Below are positions 1 through 7,990 of a stretch of DNA of 31,631 nucleotides, one piece after another. Numbering within the stretch: the first letter of the stretch is position 1; the number at the start of each line of letters is the position of its first letter. Source of the stretch: CAUZRD01 sp963582255 (GTDB taxonomy: Bacteria > Pseudomonadota > Alphaproteobacteria > Rhizobiales > TMED25); NCBI GenBank assembly GCA_963582255.1, contig CAUZRD010000004.1, positions 1 through 31,631 on the forward strand. The letters are read 5' to 3'. Under the pieces are notes generated by a model that saw nothing but the letters and a program-made list of their open reading frames with translations, made no database searches and had not been told where the DNA came from. The position numbers and the translations under genes are program-made.

Positions 1-372
1 AACTGGCGAAGCAACGTAACCAACACCCAGCGCATCAAGTTTGGTACGAACTTCTTCAGATTCATCCGAGCCAATCGAAGAGCAATCTACCACAATTTGT
101 GGTTTTTCAACGCAACTCAAAACTCCGCCATCACCTAATAAAACCTGTTTCAAATCACTTCCCGTCGACACCATCGTGAACACGATATCACAATTGGAAA
201 GCTCGTCAGGAGCATCTACAACGGCAGCGCCGCTGGCCGACAAAGGCTCCGCCTTGGCCTTAGTACGGTTCCAGACGACAAGATTGCATCCCGATTTTGC
301 CAGTCGATCGGCCATTGGATATCCCATGCGACCAGTTCCAACCCAGCCAAGTTTATGTGCGGTATTTGACAT
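1..372 (-). CDS. 3-hydroxyisobutyrate dehydrogenase-like NAD(P)-binding oxidoreductase (partial, N-terminal 124 residues)
   Basis: The open frame starts at an ATG (complement of 370-372) with a GGAGA ribosome-binding site just upstream and runs off the left edge without a stop. The N-terminus carries the beta-hydroxyacid dehydrogenase dinucleotide motif GxGxMG (Gly12, Gly14, Met16, Gly17), followed by an Arg-containing stretch (VVWNRTKAKAEPL) typical of enzymes that bind the NADP phosphate, and then an IVVDCSS segment where the family has its substrate-binding DxST region. The family oxidises beta-hydroxyacids such as 3-hydroxyisobutyrate, or reduces semialdehydes. The start lies 42 bases downstream of the E2 stop on the same strand, so it is probably the last visible gene of the E1/E2 operon. 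The C-terminal domain with the catalytic lysine is outside the window, so the substrate is unknown. Confidence 0.85.
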   Translation of the reverse strand, partial: MSNTAHKLGWVGTGRMGYPMADRLAKSGCNLVVWNRTKAKAEPLSASGAAVVDAPDELSNCDIVFTMVSTGSDLKQVLLGDGGVLSCVEKPQIVVDCSSIGSDESEEVRTKLDALGVGYVASPV

Positions 373-414
373 TATTTTCTCCAAATATCTTGTGTTGTGT
401 CGATGGAGGCCCGC

Positions 415-1680
415 CTAAGTATGGGCATCTATTTCTGCAGACCAATCTCGGGTTTCAAGAATCTGTTTTAGTTCACGCAGGTATGCTGCCGAATACGCAC
501 CGTCAAAAGCACGGTGATCAAAACTCTGGCCAATAATACCTACCGGACGGATAGCGATTGAATCTCCCTCATCGGCTTCAACCACAACCGGCCGTTTGCG
601 TATCCCATCAGTCGATAAAATAGCAACCTGCGGTCGATTGATAATCGGGACGGTAAACAGCGTTCCGAACGATCCAGAATTTGATATCGTATAGGTTCCA
701 CCAGAAAGATCATCCTCAATTAAGGCACCGCGCCGTGCGCGTTCAACCGCGCTTTCAATCTCACGTGCCAGCCCCATCACATTCAGCCCATCGGCGTTGC
801 GGATCACCGGCACGACCAGGCCCTGGTAGTCCAGATCAACGGCAACTCCCAAATGAACGCCGTGATGCACAATCAATGCATCCCCATCCATATGAGCATT
901 TATCAACGGGAATGATCGCACAGCCAGGCACACCGCCCGAGAGACAAACGCCAGATAAGTGAGTCGCACACCGCCAGTTACAGAAGCATGTACATTCATC
1001 TGTTTGCGGACGCGCTCAACTTTATCCATTTCCACATCAACAGCCTGAAATACATGTGGTACTTCGCTCCAGCTTTGCGCAAGGTGAGCGCCAGTACTAC
1101 GCCGCATACGGTTTAGCTTAATTCGTTCACTGCCCGATGAAGTAGCAGAGATAGACGCGGATGTCGGGATCGACGTGCTGGATGAGATTTGATCGGCTGA
1201 GCAAACATCATCCCGATAGATTTTGGTAACCCCGCGCTCAGCCAAGTCACGTGCCAGCGCCTGTATATCAACGCCATCTCGCTCGGCAACCCGCCTCGCC
1301 AGCGGTGTAATTCTCAGCCCATTTTCGGTCCGCACCTGACCAAAATTTTTAAGAGGCGTTACAACTGCTCCATAGAGGTCCTCGACCTCCCCAACATTAC
1401 CATCAGCCCCTGTGGGCTTTGACAGCTCAAACTCCCTGGTAGGCGCATCCACCGCTGCGATGACCGCAATTACGTTCCCAACCGGAACCACTGCACCCAT
1501 CTGAGCACAAATTTCGGCGACAACACCACTTTCGATGGATTCAACTTCCATTGAGGTTTTATCTGTTTCAATCTCGAGCAGCGCTTCACCTGCACTAATT
1601 TTATCTCCCACCACCTTGAACCACCGAGAGATAGTTCCCTCTGTCACAGTCTCGCCGAGCTGAGGCATCAACACATTCAT
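415..1680 (-). CDS. Dihydrolipoamide acyltransferase (E2) of a 2-oxoacid dehydrogenase complex
   Basis: At 421 residues it has standard E2 architecture. An N-terminal lipoyl domain (about 1-77) carries the lipoylated Lys41 in ETDKTSMEVES. A peripheral-subunit-binding domain (about 122-157, ITPLARRVAERDGVD) follows, then a Ser/Thr/Ala-rich flexible linker (about 158-184) and the catalytic acyltransferase domain ending in the HxxxDG motif as DHRAFDG (His389, Asp393). It moves the acyl group from the E1-bound ThDP adduct to CoA in the cytosolic complex. It follows E1-beta by 12 bases, with a GGGAG ribosome-binding site, in the order E1-alpha, E1-beta, E2. No E3 (lipoamide dehydrogenase) gene is seen, so E3 is probably shared or lies beyond the left edge. 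The substrate could be pyruvate, acetoin or a branched-chain 2-oxoacid; the separate alpha and beta E1 chains exclude the OGDH type. Confidence 0.93.
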   Translation of the reverse strand: MNVLMPQLGETVTEGTISRWFKVVGDKISAGEALLEIETDKTSMEVESIESGVVAEICAQMGAVVPVGNVIAVIAAVDAPTREFELSKPTGADGNVGEVEDLYGAVVTPLKNFGQVRTENGLRITPLARRVAERDGVDIQALARDLAERGVTKIYRDDVCSADQISSSTSIPTSASISATSSGSERIKLNRMRRSTGAHLAQSWSEVPHVFQAVDVEMDKVERVRKQMNVHASVTGGVRLTYLAFVSRAVCLAVRSFPLINAHMDGDALIVHHGVHLGVAVDLDYQGLVVPVIRNADGLNVMGLAREIESAVERARRGALIEDDLSGGTYTISNSGSFGTLFTVPIINRPQVAILSTDGIRKRPVVVEADEGDSIAIRPVGIIGQSFDHRAFDGAYSAAYLRELKQILETRDWSAEIDAHT

Positions 1681-1692
1681 CAGATATCTCCC

Positions 1693-2670
1693 TCAACCCA
1701 TCACTTTGCGAACGGTCTCAAATACGCGCGCAGCATCGGGAAGTGCCAGATCCTCCAAATTGTCGGCCGCCGGCAACGGTATGTGAGGTGTCGTGATACG
1801 AACAATCGGGCCGTCGAGATCCCAAAAAGCTTCGTCGGCGACAATAGAGGCAATCTCTGCGCCCCACCCACACAGTCGAGGGTTTTCTTCAACCGTAAAT
1901 AGTCTTCCGGTTTTTGCCACAGAGCTAAGAATAGTCTGCGTGTCGAGCGGCACCAGCGAGCGTACATCGATGACCTCGCAGTCAATGCCGGTCTCAACTT
2001 TAAGTTTTTCAGCCGCCTGCAGAGCCCTCGGAACCATTAATGCAAGAGCTAAAATGGTAGCATCACCACCTACTCGGACAATCTTTGCCGTGCCCAATTT
2101 ATCAATATATTCTCCGTCCGGCACCTCACCCTTGGTCGCATATAAAGATTTGTGCTCAAAGAAAATCACCGGATTGTCATCGCGCACTGATGCAGCAAGC
2201 AGCCCCTTCACATCGGCAGGCGTGGACGGCGCAATGACCTTGATCCCCGGAATCATCATGGCCCAGTTTTCAACCGACTGTGAATGCTGCGCGCCGAAAC
2301 GAGACCCTCCCCCATTGGCGGTACGTACCACCAGAGGACACGGAAGCTGCCCATTCGACATGTAGCGCGATTTTGACATTTCATTAGCAATAAAATCCCA
2401 GCATACTGCTAGAAAATCAGAGAACATAATTTCAGCAATAGGCCTCATTCCTGTCATGGCTGCGCCCATTGCCGCACCCAAAATAGCCTCTTCTGAAATA
2501 GGAGTATCGATTACCCGCTTCGACCCGAACTTTTCTAGCAGTCCAACCGTAGCTTTAAACACACCACCGGCTCTGGCAATATCTTCACCGATAAATGCCA
2601 CCCGCTCATCGCGCTCCATTTCCTGCGCAATACCCGCTGCAACAGCCTCACGATAGGTCAGTTCCGCCAT
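1693..2670 (-). CDS. 2-oxoacid dehydrogenase E1 component, beta subunit
   Basis: The 325-residue protein is the usual length for E1-beta. It opens with the family N-terminus (MAELTYREAVAAGIAQEMERDERVAFIGEDIARAGGVFK) and has the conserved stretch ISEEAILGAAMGAAMTGMRPIAEIMFSDF, which contributes the glutamate that activates ThDP. The C-terminal transketolase domain contains DVRSLVPLDTQTILSS. With E1-alpha it forms the ThDP-dependent heterotetramer that decarboxylates the 2-oxoacid and acylates the lipoyl arm of E2. The start overlaps the end of E1-alpha by 13 bases, and a GGAGG ribosome-binding site lies inside E1-alpha, so the two are probably translationally coupled. The sequence resembles both acetoin dehydrogenase and pyruvate dehydrogenase beta chains, and I cannot separate these. 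Confidence 0.94.
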   Translation of the reverse strand: MAELTYREAVAAGIAQEMERDERVAFIGEDIARAGGVFKATVGLLEKFGSKRVIDTPISEEAILGAAMGAAMTGMRPIAEIMFSDFLAVCWDFIANEMSKSRYMSNGQLPCPLVVRTANGGGSRFGAQHSQSVENWAMMIPGIKVIAPSTPADVKGLLAASVRDDNPVIFFEHKSLYATKGEVPDGEYIDKLGTAKIVRVGGDATILALALMVPRALQAAEKLKVETGIDCEVIDVRSLVPLDTQTILSSVAKTGRLFTVEENPRLCGWGAEIASIVADEAFWDLDGPIVRITTPHIPLPAADNLEDLALPDAARVFETVRKVMG

Positions 2671-3683
2671 GCCCAGCCTCCATCAGCATAAACGTCGGTG
2701 GCCAGGATATTGGCAGGCGGGAAACCTGACGCCTTCGCACGCTCTGTTGCCTCATCAACCTGTGCCAACGCCTTGGCATCAATCTCGTTAATGACGTCCT
2801 CGGAAATTCCAAATTCCTTCAACCTCGCCCGGTATATCTTGATTGGATCGCGATTGGTTTTCCAATCATCAAGCTCACCGTCCGGCCGGTAGGCTCCCGG
2901 GTCAGCCCGGCTGTGACCTGAATGGCGGTAGGTCTTACACTCGATCAAGGACGGTCCATGACCAGCTCGTGCCTTGGCATAGGCGGCTTGCGCAGTGCGA
3001 TAAACCACGTCCGCATCGTTGCCATCAATCAGGATGCTCTCCAGACCATATGCGCTAGCCCGATCGGCAGCCGGATTCTCAACCGCTGTAATTTCGCTAA
3101 TCGGAGTGTATTCCATATAGAAATTATTTTCGCACACAAACACCACCGGCAATTTGAATACCGCTGCGTAGTTAAGCGCTTCGTGAAACGCACCTATATT
3201 GGTAGTGCCATCGCCGAAAAAGGCGGTCGTAACATCGTCGTCGCCAAGATATTGAGCCCGCCATGCCGAGCCCACGGCAATTGGCAGATGTGCACCAATA
3301 ATGGCATAAGACCCCATCACACCATGATCAACATCGGTCAGATGCATCGACCCTCCCTTGCCGCGCATCAAACCACAATCTTTCTGCATCAGTTCACCCA
3401 AAACCGCATGCATTGGTGCGCCCCGCGCCAAGGTATGAGCGTGTCCACGATAGGTGCAAAAACTTTTATCACCTTCCTTCATCGCGGTTGCAAAACCCGA
3501 CGCGATGGCCTCCTGACCAAGGGAGAGATGGCTAGTTCCCTTAACCAAATTTTGCAAAAACAGGTCATAAGCTCTCTGTTCGCAATGGCGGATCTCAATC
3601 TGCCTGCGAAACAGGTCGAGGCGGATAAGGTCGTCAATATCGTCATTGACTCCCTCATTTTGTCTTTGTGCCTTGCACACCAT
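2658..3683 (-). CDS. 2-oxoacid dehydrogenase E1 component, alpha subunit
   Basis: This 341-residue protein is of normal E1-alpha size. It contains SHLSLGQEAIASGFATAM, the RGHAHTLARG and GKGGSMH segments around the active site, and the ThDP/Mg motif GDGTTNIGAFHEALNYAAVFKLPVVFVCENN (GDG at 157-159, closing Asn about 187). The phosphorylation-loop region reads YRHSGHSRADPGAYRP. It catalyses ThDP-dependent decarboxylation of a 2-oxoacid (or acetoin cleavage in the Aco branch) together with the overlapping E1-beta gene. The start was chosen because GGGAG lies nine bases upstream. It is first in the E1-alpha/E1-beta/E2 block and sits 41 bases after the M24-family gene on the same strand, so co-transcription with that catabolic run is likely. 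The acetoin versus pyruvate substrate is unresolved. Confidence 0.94.
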   Translation of the reverse strand: MVCKAQRQNEGVNDDIDDLIRLDLFRRQIEIRHCEQRAYDLFLQNLVKGTSHLSLGQEAIASGFATAMKEGDKSFCTYRGHAHTLARGAPMHAVLGELMQKDCGLMRGKGGSMHLTDVDHGVMGSYAIIGAHLPIAVGSAWRAQYLGDDDVTTAFFGDGTTNIGAFHEALNYAAVFKLPVVFVCENNFYMEYTPISEITAVENPAADRASAYGLESILIDGNDADVVYRTAQAAYAKARAGHGPSLIECKTYRHSGHSRADPGAYRPDGELDDWKTNRDPIKIYRARLKEFGISEDVINEIDAKALAQVDEATERAKASGFPPANILATDVYADGGWAWRN

Positions 3684-3724
3684 ATTAAACGTCTCCCGAT
3701 AGTAAATTAGACTGTCGGCGTTTC

Positions 3725-5029
3725 TTAATAAGCATTAGCAATTGGCAGCTCTTCAGCTGGGAATTTGGTGATGACCTTGCACCCCCGATCGGTCACGACA
3801 ACCTCTTCTTCGATGCGTGCTGCCGAGAATCCATCCTTAGCTGGGCAATAAGTCTCAAGCGCGAACACCATGCCTGTCTTGATCTCCATCGGATTTTCGA
3901 GCGAAACTAGCCTGGAGATGATCGGCCGCTCATGCAGAGCCAGCCCCAGCCCATGGCCAAACTGAAGCCCGAACGCCGTCATCTCATCGGGAAAACCAAA
4001 TTCCTCCGCCTTCGGCCACACCGAGGCCACCTTGGCAGTCGAAACTCCCGGCTTGATCAGCGCAATCGCCGAGTTCAACCAGTCACGGCACTGCTCATAC
4101 GCATCGCGTTGATCCTGGGTAGCCTTACCTATATTAAAGGTGCGGTAATAGCAGGTACGATAGCCCTGATATGACTGTAGAATATCAAAAAACGCCTGAT
4201 CGCCTGGCCGGAACATCCTGTCGGTAAAATTGTGCGGATGTGGGCTACAGCGCTCGCCAGAAATTGCATTGATAGCTTCCACATCGTCGGAGCCCATTTC
4301 GTAGAGCATCTTGTTGGCAAGTGCCACGATATCATTCTCGCGCACCCCCGGCCGCAACTCCTCATAAATAGCATGATAAACACCATCGACCATCGTCGCT
4401 GCCTGGTTGAGCAGCACAATCTCATCCATGTTTTTGATCTCACGCGCATCGAGCATGACCTGCTGGCCATCGACCACCTGCATGCCCGCCTTCTGCAGTT
4501 CAAAAAACATTGCCGTCTCGGCGAGATCAACGCCAACCGGCATATCTGCAACACCAGCCTCTTTAAGAAGGCTCATCACCTCCTCTGCATGGGAACGCAT
4601 TAGCCCTACAGATGGCGGAACCGTGCCGCGCATTCCGGTCATGCCGGCACGACACCGCTCAGGATCAAGCCAGTCGCAATTGATCTGATGGTGAATTGCT
4701 GCCGATCCAAAATCCCAAACCACTGGCTCCTCATCACCAGCCAGAAGCGCAAATCGGCATAATTTATCACGCTCCCACTCACCGATCTTCGTAGCCGAAA
4801 TGTAGCGGATATTATTAACATCAAACAATAATAGCGCGCCGCAATTTGAGTTTTTCAGCGCTTGGCGGGCCCGCGCCAACCGGTAGCGCCGCAATCGGCG
4901 CATATCGACCCGATTTTCGAAATCAACATCCCTATGACCAGGGGACGGGATTTCACGATCCCAGCGCCAGTTAGGTTCGGCATCCTCAGGGCGGACAAGC
5001 CGAGGGGATAATGCACCAAGTGGTGTCAT
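3725..5029 (-). CDS. M24 family (pita-bread fold) creatinase/aminopeptidase-P-like protein with an altered metal site
   Basis: The 434-residue protein has an N-terminal creatinase-type domain (about 45-195, including GALLLFDVNNIRYIS) and a C-terminal pita-bread catalytic domain (about 205-430). In true M24 metallopeptidases the five metal ligands are D, D, H, E, E. Here the first Asp is present (Asp282 in FFDI), but the second, expected 11 residues on in GYxxDxxRT, is Cys293 (GYRTCYYRT). The His (His359 in FGHGLGL), first Glu (Glu392 in ALETY) and second Glu (Glu407 in RIEEE) are kept. Loss of metal ligands with retention of the fold is known for creatinase, and the same fold gives the DMSP lyase DddP, so a non-peptidase hydrolase or lyase is plausible. 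A GGAGG ribosome-binding site supports the start. It lies between a ThDP enzyme and E1-alpha. The substrate is unknown. Confidence 0.85.
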   Translation of the reverse strand: MTPLGALSPRLVRPEDAEPNWRWDREIPSPGHRDVDFENRVDMRRLRRYRLARARQALKNSNCGALLLFDVNNIRYISATKIGEWERDKLCRFALLAGDEEPVVWDFGSAAIHHQINCDWLDPERCRAGMTGMRGTVPPSVGLMRSHAEEVMSLLKEAGVADMPVGVDLAETAMFFELQKAGMQVVDGQQVMLDAREIKNMDEIVLLNQAATMVDGVYHAIYEELRPGVRENDIVALANKMLYEMGSDDVEAINAISGERCSPHPHNFTDRMFRPGDQAFFDILQSYQGYRTCYYRTFNIGKATQDQRDAYEQCRDWLNSAIALIKPGVSTAKVASVWPKAEEFGFPDEMTAFGLQFGHGLGLALHERPIISRLVSLENPMEIKTGMVFALETYCPAKDGFSAARIEEEVVVTDRGCKVITKFPAEELPIANAY

Positions 5030-5084
5030 CTTATAAATCCTCCGTGCCAGGGACTGTGCCTGACTTACATGGCCTTAATGTTGC

Positions 5085-5119
5085 TAGACCGGAGAGGTTT
5101 TACAAGCATCCCCGGTCTA
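5085..5119. terminator. Inverted repeat, possible terminator or leader hairpin
   Basis: Perfect 8-base arms, TAGACCGG (5085-5092) and CCGGTCTA (5112-5119), flank a 19-base loop. The repeat lies just past the stop of the ThDP-enzyme gene and upstream of the M24 gene, both on the minus strand. The T-rich tract (5121-5129) is on the plus-strand side only, so on the minus strand this is not a classic intrinsic terminator. It could attenuate read-through or stabilise an mRNA end. Confidence 0.35.
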
Positions 5120-5126
5120 CTTTTAT

Positions 5127-6806
5127 TTAATTCACTGCCAGCGGAGCAAGTGCGTCAATATCGGTCACCACATCTATAATAACCGGGCGCTTGGCGTCGA
5201 TTGCCTTGGCAAGAGCTGGGGCAAAATCTCCCGGTTTTTCGACCCGCAACCCCAACGCGCCCATATCCTCGGCTATACGTGCAAAATTAACATCGGTAAA
5301 AGTCCACATCTCGCGCGCTTGTTCAGTCTGCTCGCCGCCATAGGCTCGGTCAAAACCACGTTTGGATTGATTGCCTGAGCGATTATTGTTGACTACGATG
5401 ACTGAATTGATGTTCCAGCGGACGGCGGTTTCAATTTCAGCGATATGGTACCAAAATCCCGCATCACCTGTGAAACAAACCACTGGCCTATCCGGGACCG
5501 CACTTTTCGCTCCAAGCGACGCCGGAAATGCCCACCCAAGATGACCAGCCGAGCGGATATAGCTCTGGGTCGGGACCCTAAGATCAAACATCCCGCCCAT
5601 CCACATGCCGCCATGTCCAGTATCAACCACGATAAAACCATCGTCCGGTAGGTTGACCGAAAGCTCATGGCATATCCTCTCAGGCCTAATTGGCACGGCT
5701 TCAGATGTCAGTAGCGGCATGTATTCACCATACCACGTTTTAACCCGAGCCCTGACGCTATCAACCCAATCACGTCGCCGGTCGGCACTCGATCCGTCAG
5801 CACGCTCAAGCATCATCTCAAGCGTGGTCTTGGCATCACCGAGAAGGGCCGCTTTCAGCATGTAGTTACGGCCAAGAACCTCTGCGTCCGTGTCCACCTG
5901 AATAGCAGGAGTTCCTAATTTAGGGACCGTCCAGAAATGGGTAGTCATTCCGCCAGTCTCTGTACCGACGAAAAACACCAGATCTGATTCAAGCACCACC
6001 TGGTTTGCCGAACCACGCGAATAAGAGCCCACCACTCCAGCATTCAGCGGATGACTGCTGACGATAGTATCCTTACCATTAAGCGATGTTACCACCGGTA
6101 TTTGCAGCTTCTCAGCCAGAGAAACCAGTGCTTTTCCAGCGTTTGACCAGCGCACACCACCGCCCGCAATAATGACCGGCTTTTCCGACAACTCAAGCAT
6201 CCCCAAGGCTTTAGCGAGCATGCCCTTGTCAGGCGCAGTCCGAAATGGCGGAACAGAAAAAAACAAATCCTCTACGTCTGCATCAATCTCCGCCTCTTCC
6301 AGATCGACCTGTCCCTCATTGCCCTTGAATTGAAGGTGTACCGGCCCTGGGCTACCTGAAACTGAAACCCGGAACGCCTGACGAACCATGTCAGGAAAAC
6401 GTTCTGCTGAATCCACCGTTGCATTCATTTTGGTCACCGCTTCAAAAGCTGGAATATCATCAACTTCCTGATAGGCGCGGCGGAACTTGGTCGCCTGATC
6501 TCGTCCGCCAGTGAGTGCTATCACCGGTGATTTAGCAAGCCACGCATCGCGCAGCCCTGCCGCCAGATTAAATGCGCCAATAATCTGTGCCGCGCAAATA
6601 CCCGGCCGCCTCGATGCGCGCGCATATCCGTCTGCCATATAGGCCGCTGATTTTTCGCCATGACAATGAATACGGCGGATCGAAGTAGTAGCTTCCAACT
6701 CAGCCATCGTACGGCGTAGTACGGCGGGGACGTGAAAAATATCGGTTACACCATAGCCATCCATTAGCCGAGCCAATGCCTGTGCGCCGGTCATCTTGTT
6801 ACTCAT
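5127..6806 (-). CDS. ThDP-dependent acetolactate synthase/benzoylformate decarboxylase-like enzyme
   Basis: The 559-residue protein has the three-domain layout of the pyruvate oxidase/acetolactate synthase family. The N-terminal pyrimidine-binding domain carries the ThDP-activating Glu51 in HGEKSAAYMADGYARA. A central domain (about 190-325) contains KPVIIAGGGVRWSNAGKAL. The C-terminal pyrophosphate-binding domain has the GDG-like motif as GDAGF (from about residue 447) ending in NNN about 26 residues later. Such enzymes decarboxylate or carboligate 2-oxoacids in the cytosol. AGGAGG nine bases upstream fixes the start. It follows the cyclase gene by 22 bases, suggesting coupled expression. GDAG in place of GDG is a modest variant. 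It lacks clear hallmarks of biosynthetic IlvB and sits in a catabolic run, so a decarboxylase or C-C lyase role is more likely. The substrate is not assignable. Confidence 0.9.
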   Translation of the reverse strand: MSNKMTGAQALARLMDGYGVTDIFHVPAVLRRTMAELEATTSIRRIHCHGEKSAAYMADGYARASRRPGICAAQIIGAFNLAAGLRDAWLAKSPVIALTGGRDQATKFRRAYQEVDDIPAFEAVTKMNATVDSAERFPDMVRQAFRVSVSGSPGPVHLQFKGNEGQVDLEEAEIDADVEDLFFSVPPFRTAPDKGMLAKALGMLELSEKPVIIAGGGVRWSNAGKALVSLAEKLQIPVVTSLNGKDTIVSSHPLNAGVVGSYSRGSANQVVLESDLVFFVGTETGGMTTHFWTVPKLGTPAIQVDTDAEVLGRNYMLKAALLGDAKTTLEMMLERADGSSADRRRDWVDSVRARVKTWYGEYMPLLTSEAVPIRPERICHELSVNLPDDGFIVVDTGHGGMWMGGMFDLRVPTQSYIRSAGHLGWAFPASLGAKSAVPDRPVVCFTGDAGFWYHIAEIETAVRWNINSVIVVNNNRSGNQSKRGFDRAYGGEQTEQAREMWTFTDVNFARIAEDMGALGLRVEKPGDFAPALAKAIDAKRPVIIDVVTDIDALAPLAVN

Positions 6807-6828
6807 CTACATATTCCTCCTGGAAACG

Positions 6829-7800
6829 CTATTTGATGGCCAAAGGATTGATCGGCGAACCAACCCCACCCGTGATCGGGATAGCCGGAGCGGTAAACAT
6901 AAATTCATAGACCCCATCATCTTTGCAGTCTTCACCGAGTTCTTTCAGATTAAAGATCTCTCCCATGGTCATTCCCTGGATTGGGATAGTGATCCAATGC
7001 CAGGGCTGATTGATGTTTCCTTCGGTATAATTGGGGCGCACTTCGCAACCCCACGTGTCGGAGGCAAGAGCGGCAAGCTCAGTACGTTGCACCCAGTCGA
7101 TAGTCTCAAATGCCATACCCGGCGCATCACCACCCGGATACCCATCCCAGCTGCCACGCCGGAACATTTCTTCCATCTGACCTGTGCGCACAATCACAAA
7201 ATCTCCCTTCTTAACCTTCACACCTTGTTCTTCCGCCGTCCGATCAAGATCATCGCAAGTAATCGCATATCCATCTTCGAGCGGATCGGTACCAAGCACT
7301 CGCGCGACATCAAGCAAAACGCCGCGCCCAACCATTTTGTTCTTAGTTTTCTCAATTCCACATTTTTGCGCCCCAGCCGAGGTCACCTCCCGACAATCAA
7401 ATCCATTCCACATCTTGTCCTCATAGAACACATGGCCCAGACCATCCCATTGCGTGCCGCATTGCAGCGGCATGGTCACCATATCGTCGGCGGCTCGAAT
7501 GCCTCGATCGTCAAGAACACCCGAATAAGCATCTGTACCGGTACGGATCATGGTATGGATTGGATTGGTGCGGCCCATGCTTGGATATTTCGTTTTGGCA
7601 CCCTGCGGTCCTGTGTGATCAAAATTAAGCGCCAGTGAGATCACCTTGCCCTTCTTCACCAGCTGAGCTGCGGCAATAATATCCTCAGAGGACGTGTTGT
7701 TGAGGGTACCAATTTCATCATCCGCACCCCATTTCCCCCAATTTTTGTATTTTTCAGCAGCCTTGGCAATATCTTCCCGATTCACGGTATATTTGCTCAT
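6829..7800 (-). CDS. Cyclase family (kynurenine formamidase-like) metal-dependent hydrolase
   Basis: The 323-residue protein belongs to the cyclase/arylformamidase/isatin hydrolase superfamily, with the N-terminal WGADDEIGTLNN block and a central metal region. The canonical HxGTHxDxxxH motif reads QCGTQWDGLGH: both leading histidines are glutamines (Gln113, Gln117), while Asp119 and His123 are kept. I recall similar QCGTQWD variants in a subgroup of this family, so it need not be inactive. Family members hydrolyse amide or cyclic ring bonds of aromatic or heterocyclic compounds. I chose the ATG at 7800 because GGGGG lies just before it; a GTG 18 bases upstream (7818) is less likely. It precedes the ThDP enzyme by 22 bases and follows the alpha/beta hydrolase gene, so two hydrolytic steps plus a decarboxylase may form one degradative route. 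Confidence 0.88.
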   Translation of the reverse strand: MSKYTVNREDIAKAAEKYKNWGKWGADDEIGTLNNTSSEDIIAAAQLVKKGKVISLALNFDHTGPQGAKTKYPSMGRTNPIHTMIRTGTDAYSGVLDDRGIRAADDMVTMPLQCGTQWDGLGHVFYEDKMWNGFDCREVTSAGAQKCGIEKTKNKMVGRGVLLDVARVLGTDPLEDGYAITCDDLDRTAEEQGVKVKKGDFVIVRTGQMEEMFRRGSWDGYPGGDAPGMAFETIDWVQRTELAALASDTWGCEVRPNYTEGNINQPWHWITIPIQGMTMGEIFNLKELGEDCKDDGVYEFMFTAPAIPITGGVGSPINPLAIK

Positions 7801-7990
7801 CTTTGTATCCCCCTTCACAATATTATTATTTAGCGCCGCACGCGGTAGCCTCTGGTTTTATCTACGCTAGCAAAACGCTCCAAAAAATAGATTTCGAAAA
7901 TACGTACAAGAATAAAATCATCCAGTAATTATTTTGGATCAGGCCTCAGGATCATGAACTAGTACAGACAACAACCCCGCTAGAATAAAC

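Noticed and set aside
2922..3710. 262-residue plus-strand ORF
   Set aside because: It is antisense to E1-alpha, which has all its family motifs.
6796..7638. 280-residue plus-strand ORF
   Set aside because: It is antisense to the cyclase gene, with low-complexity His/Arg-rich translation; a shadow frame.
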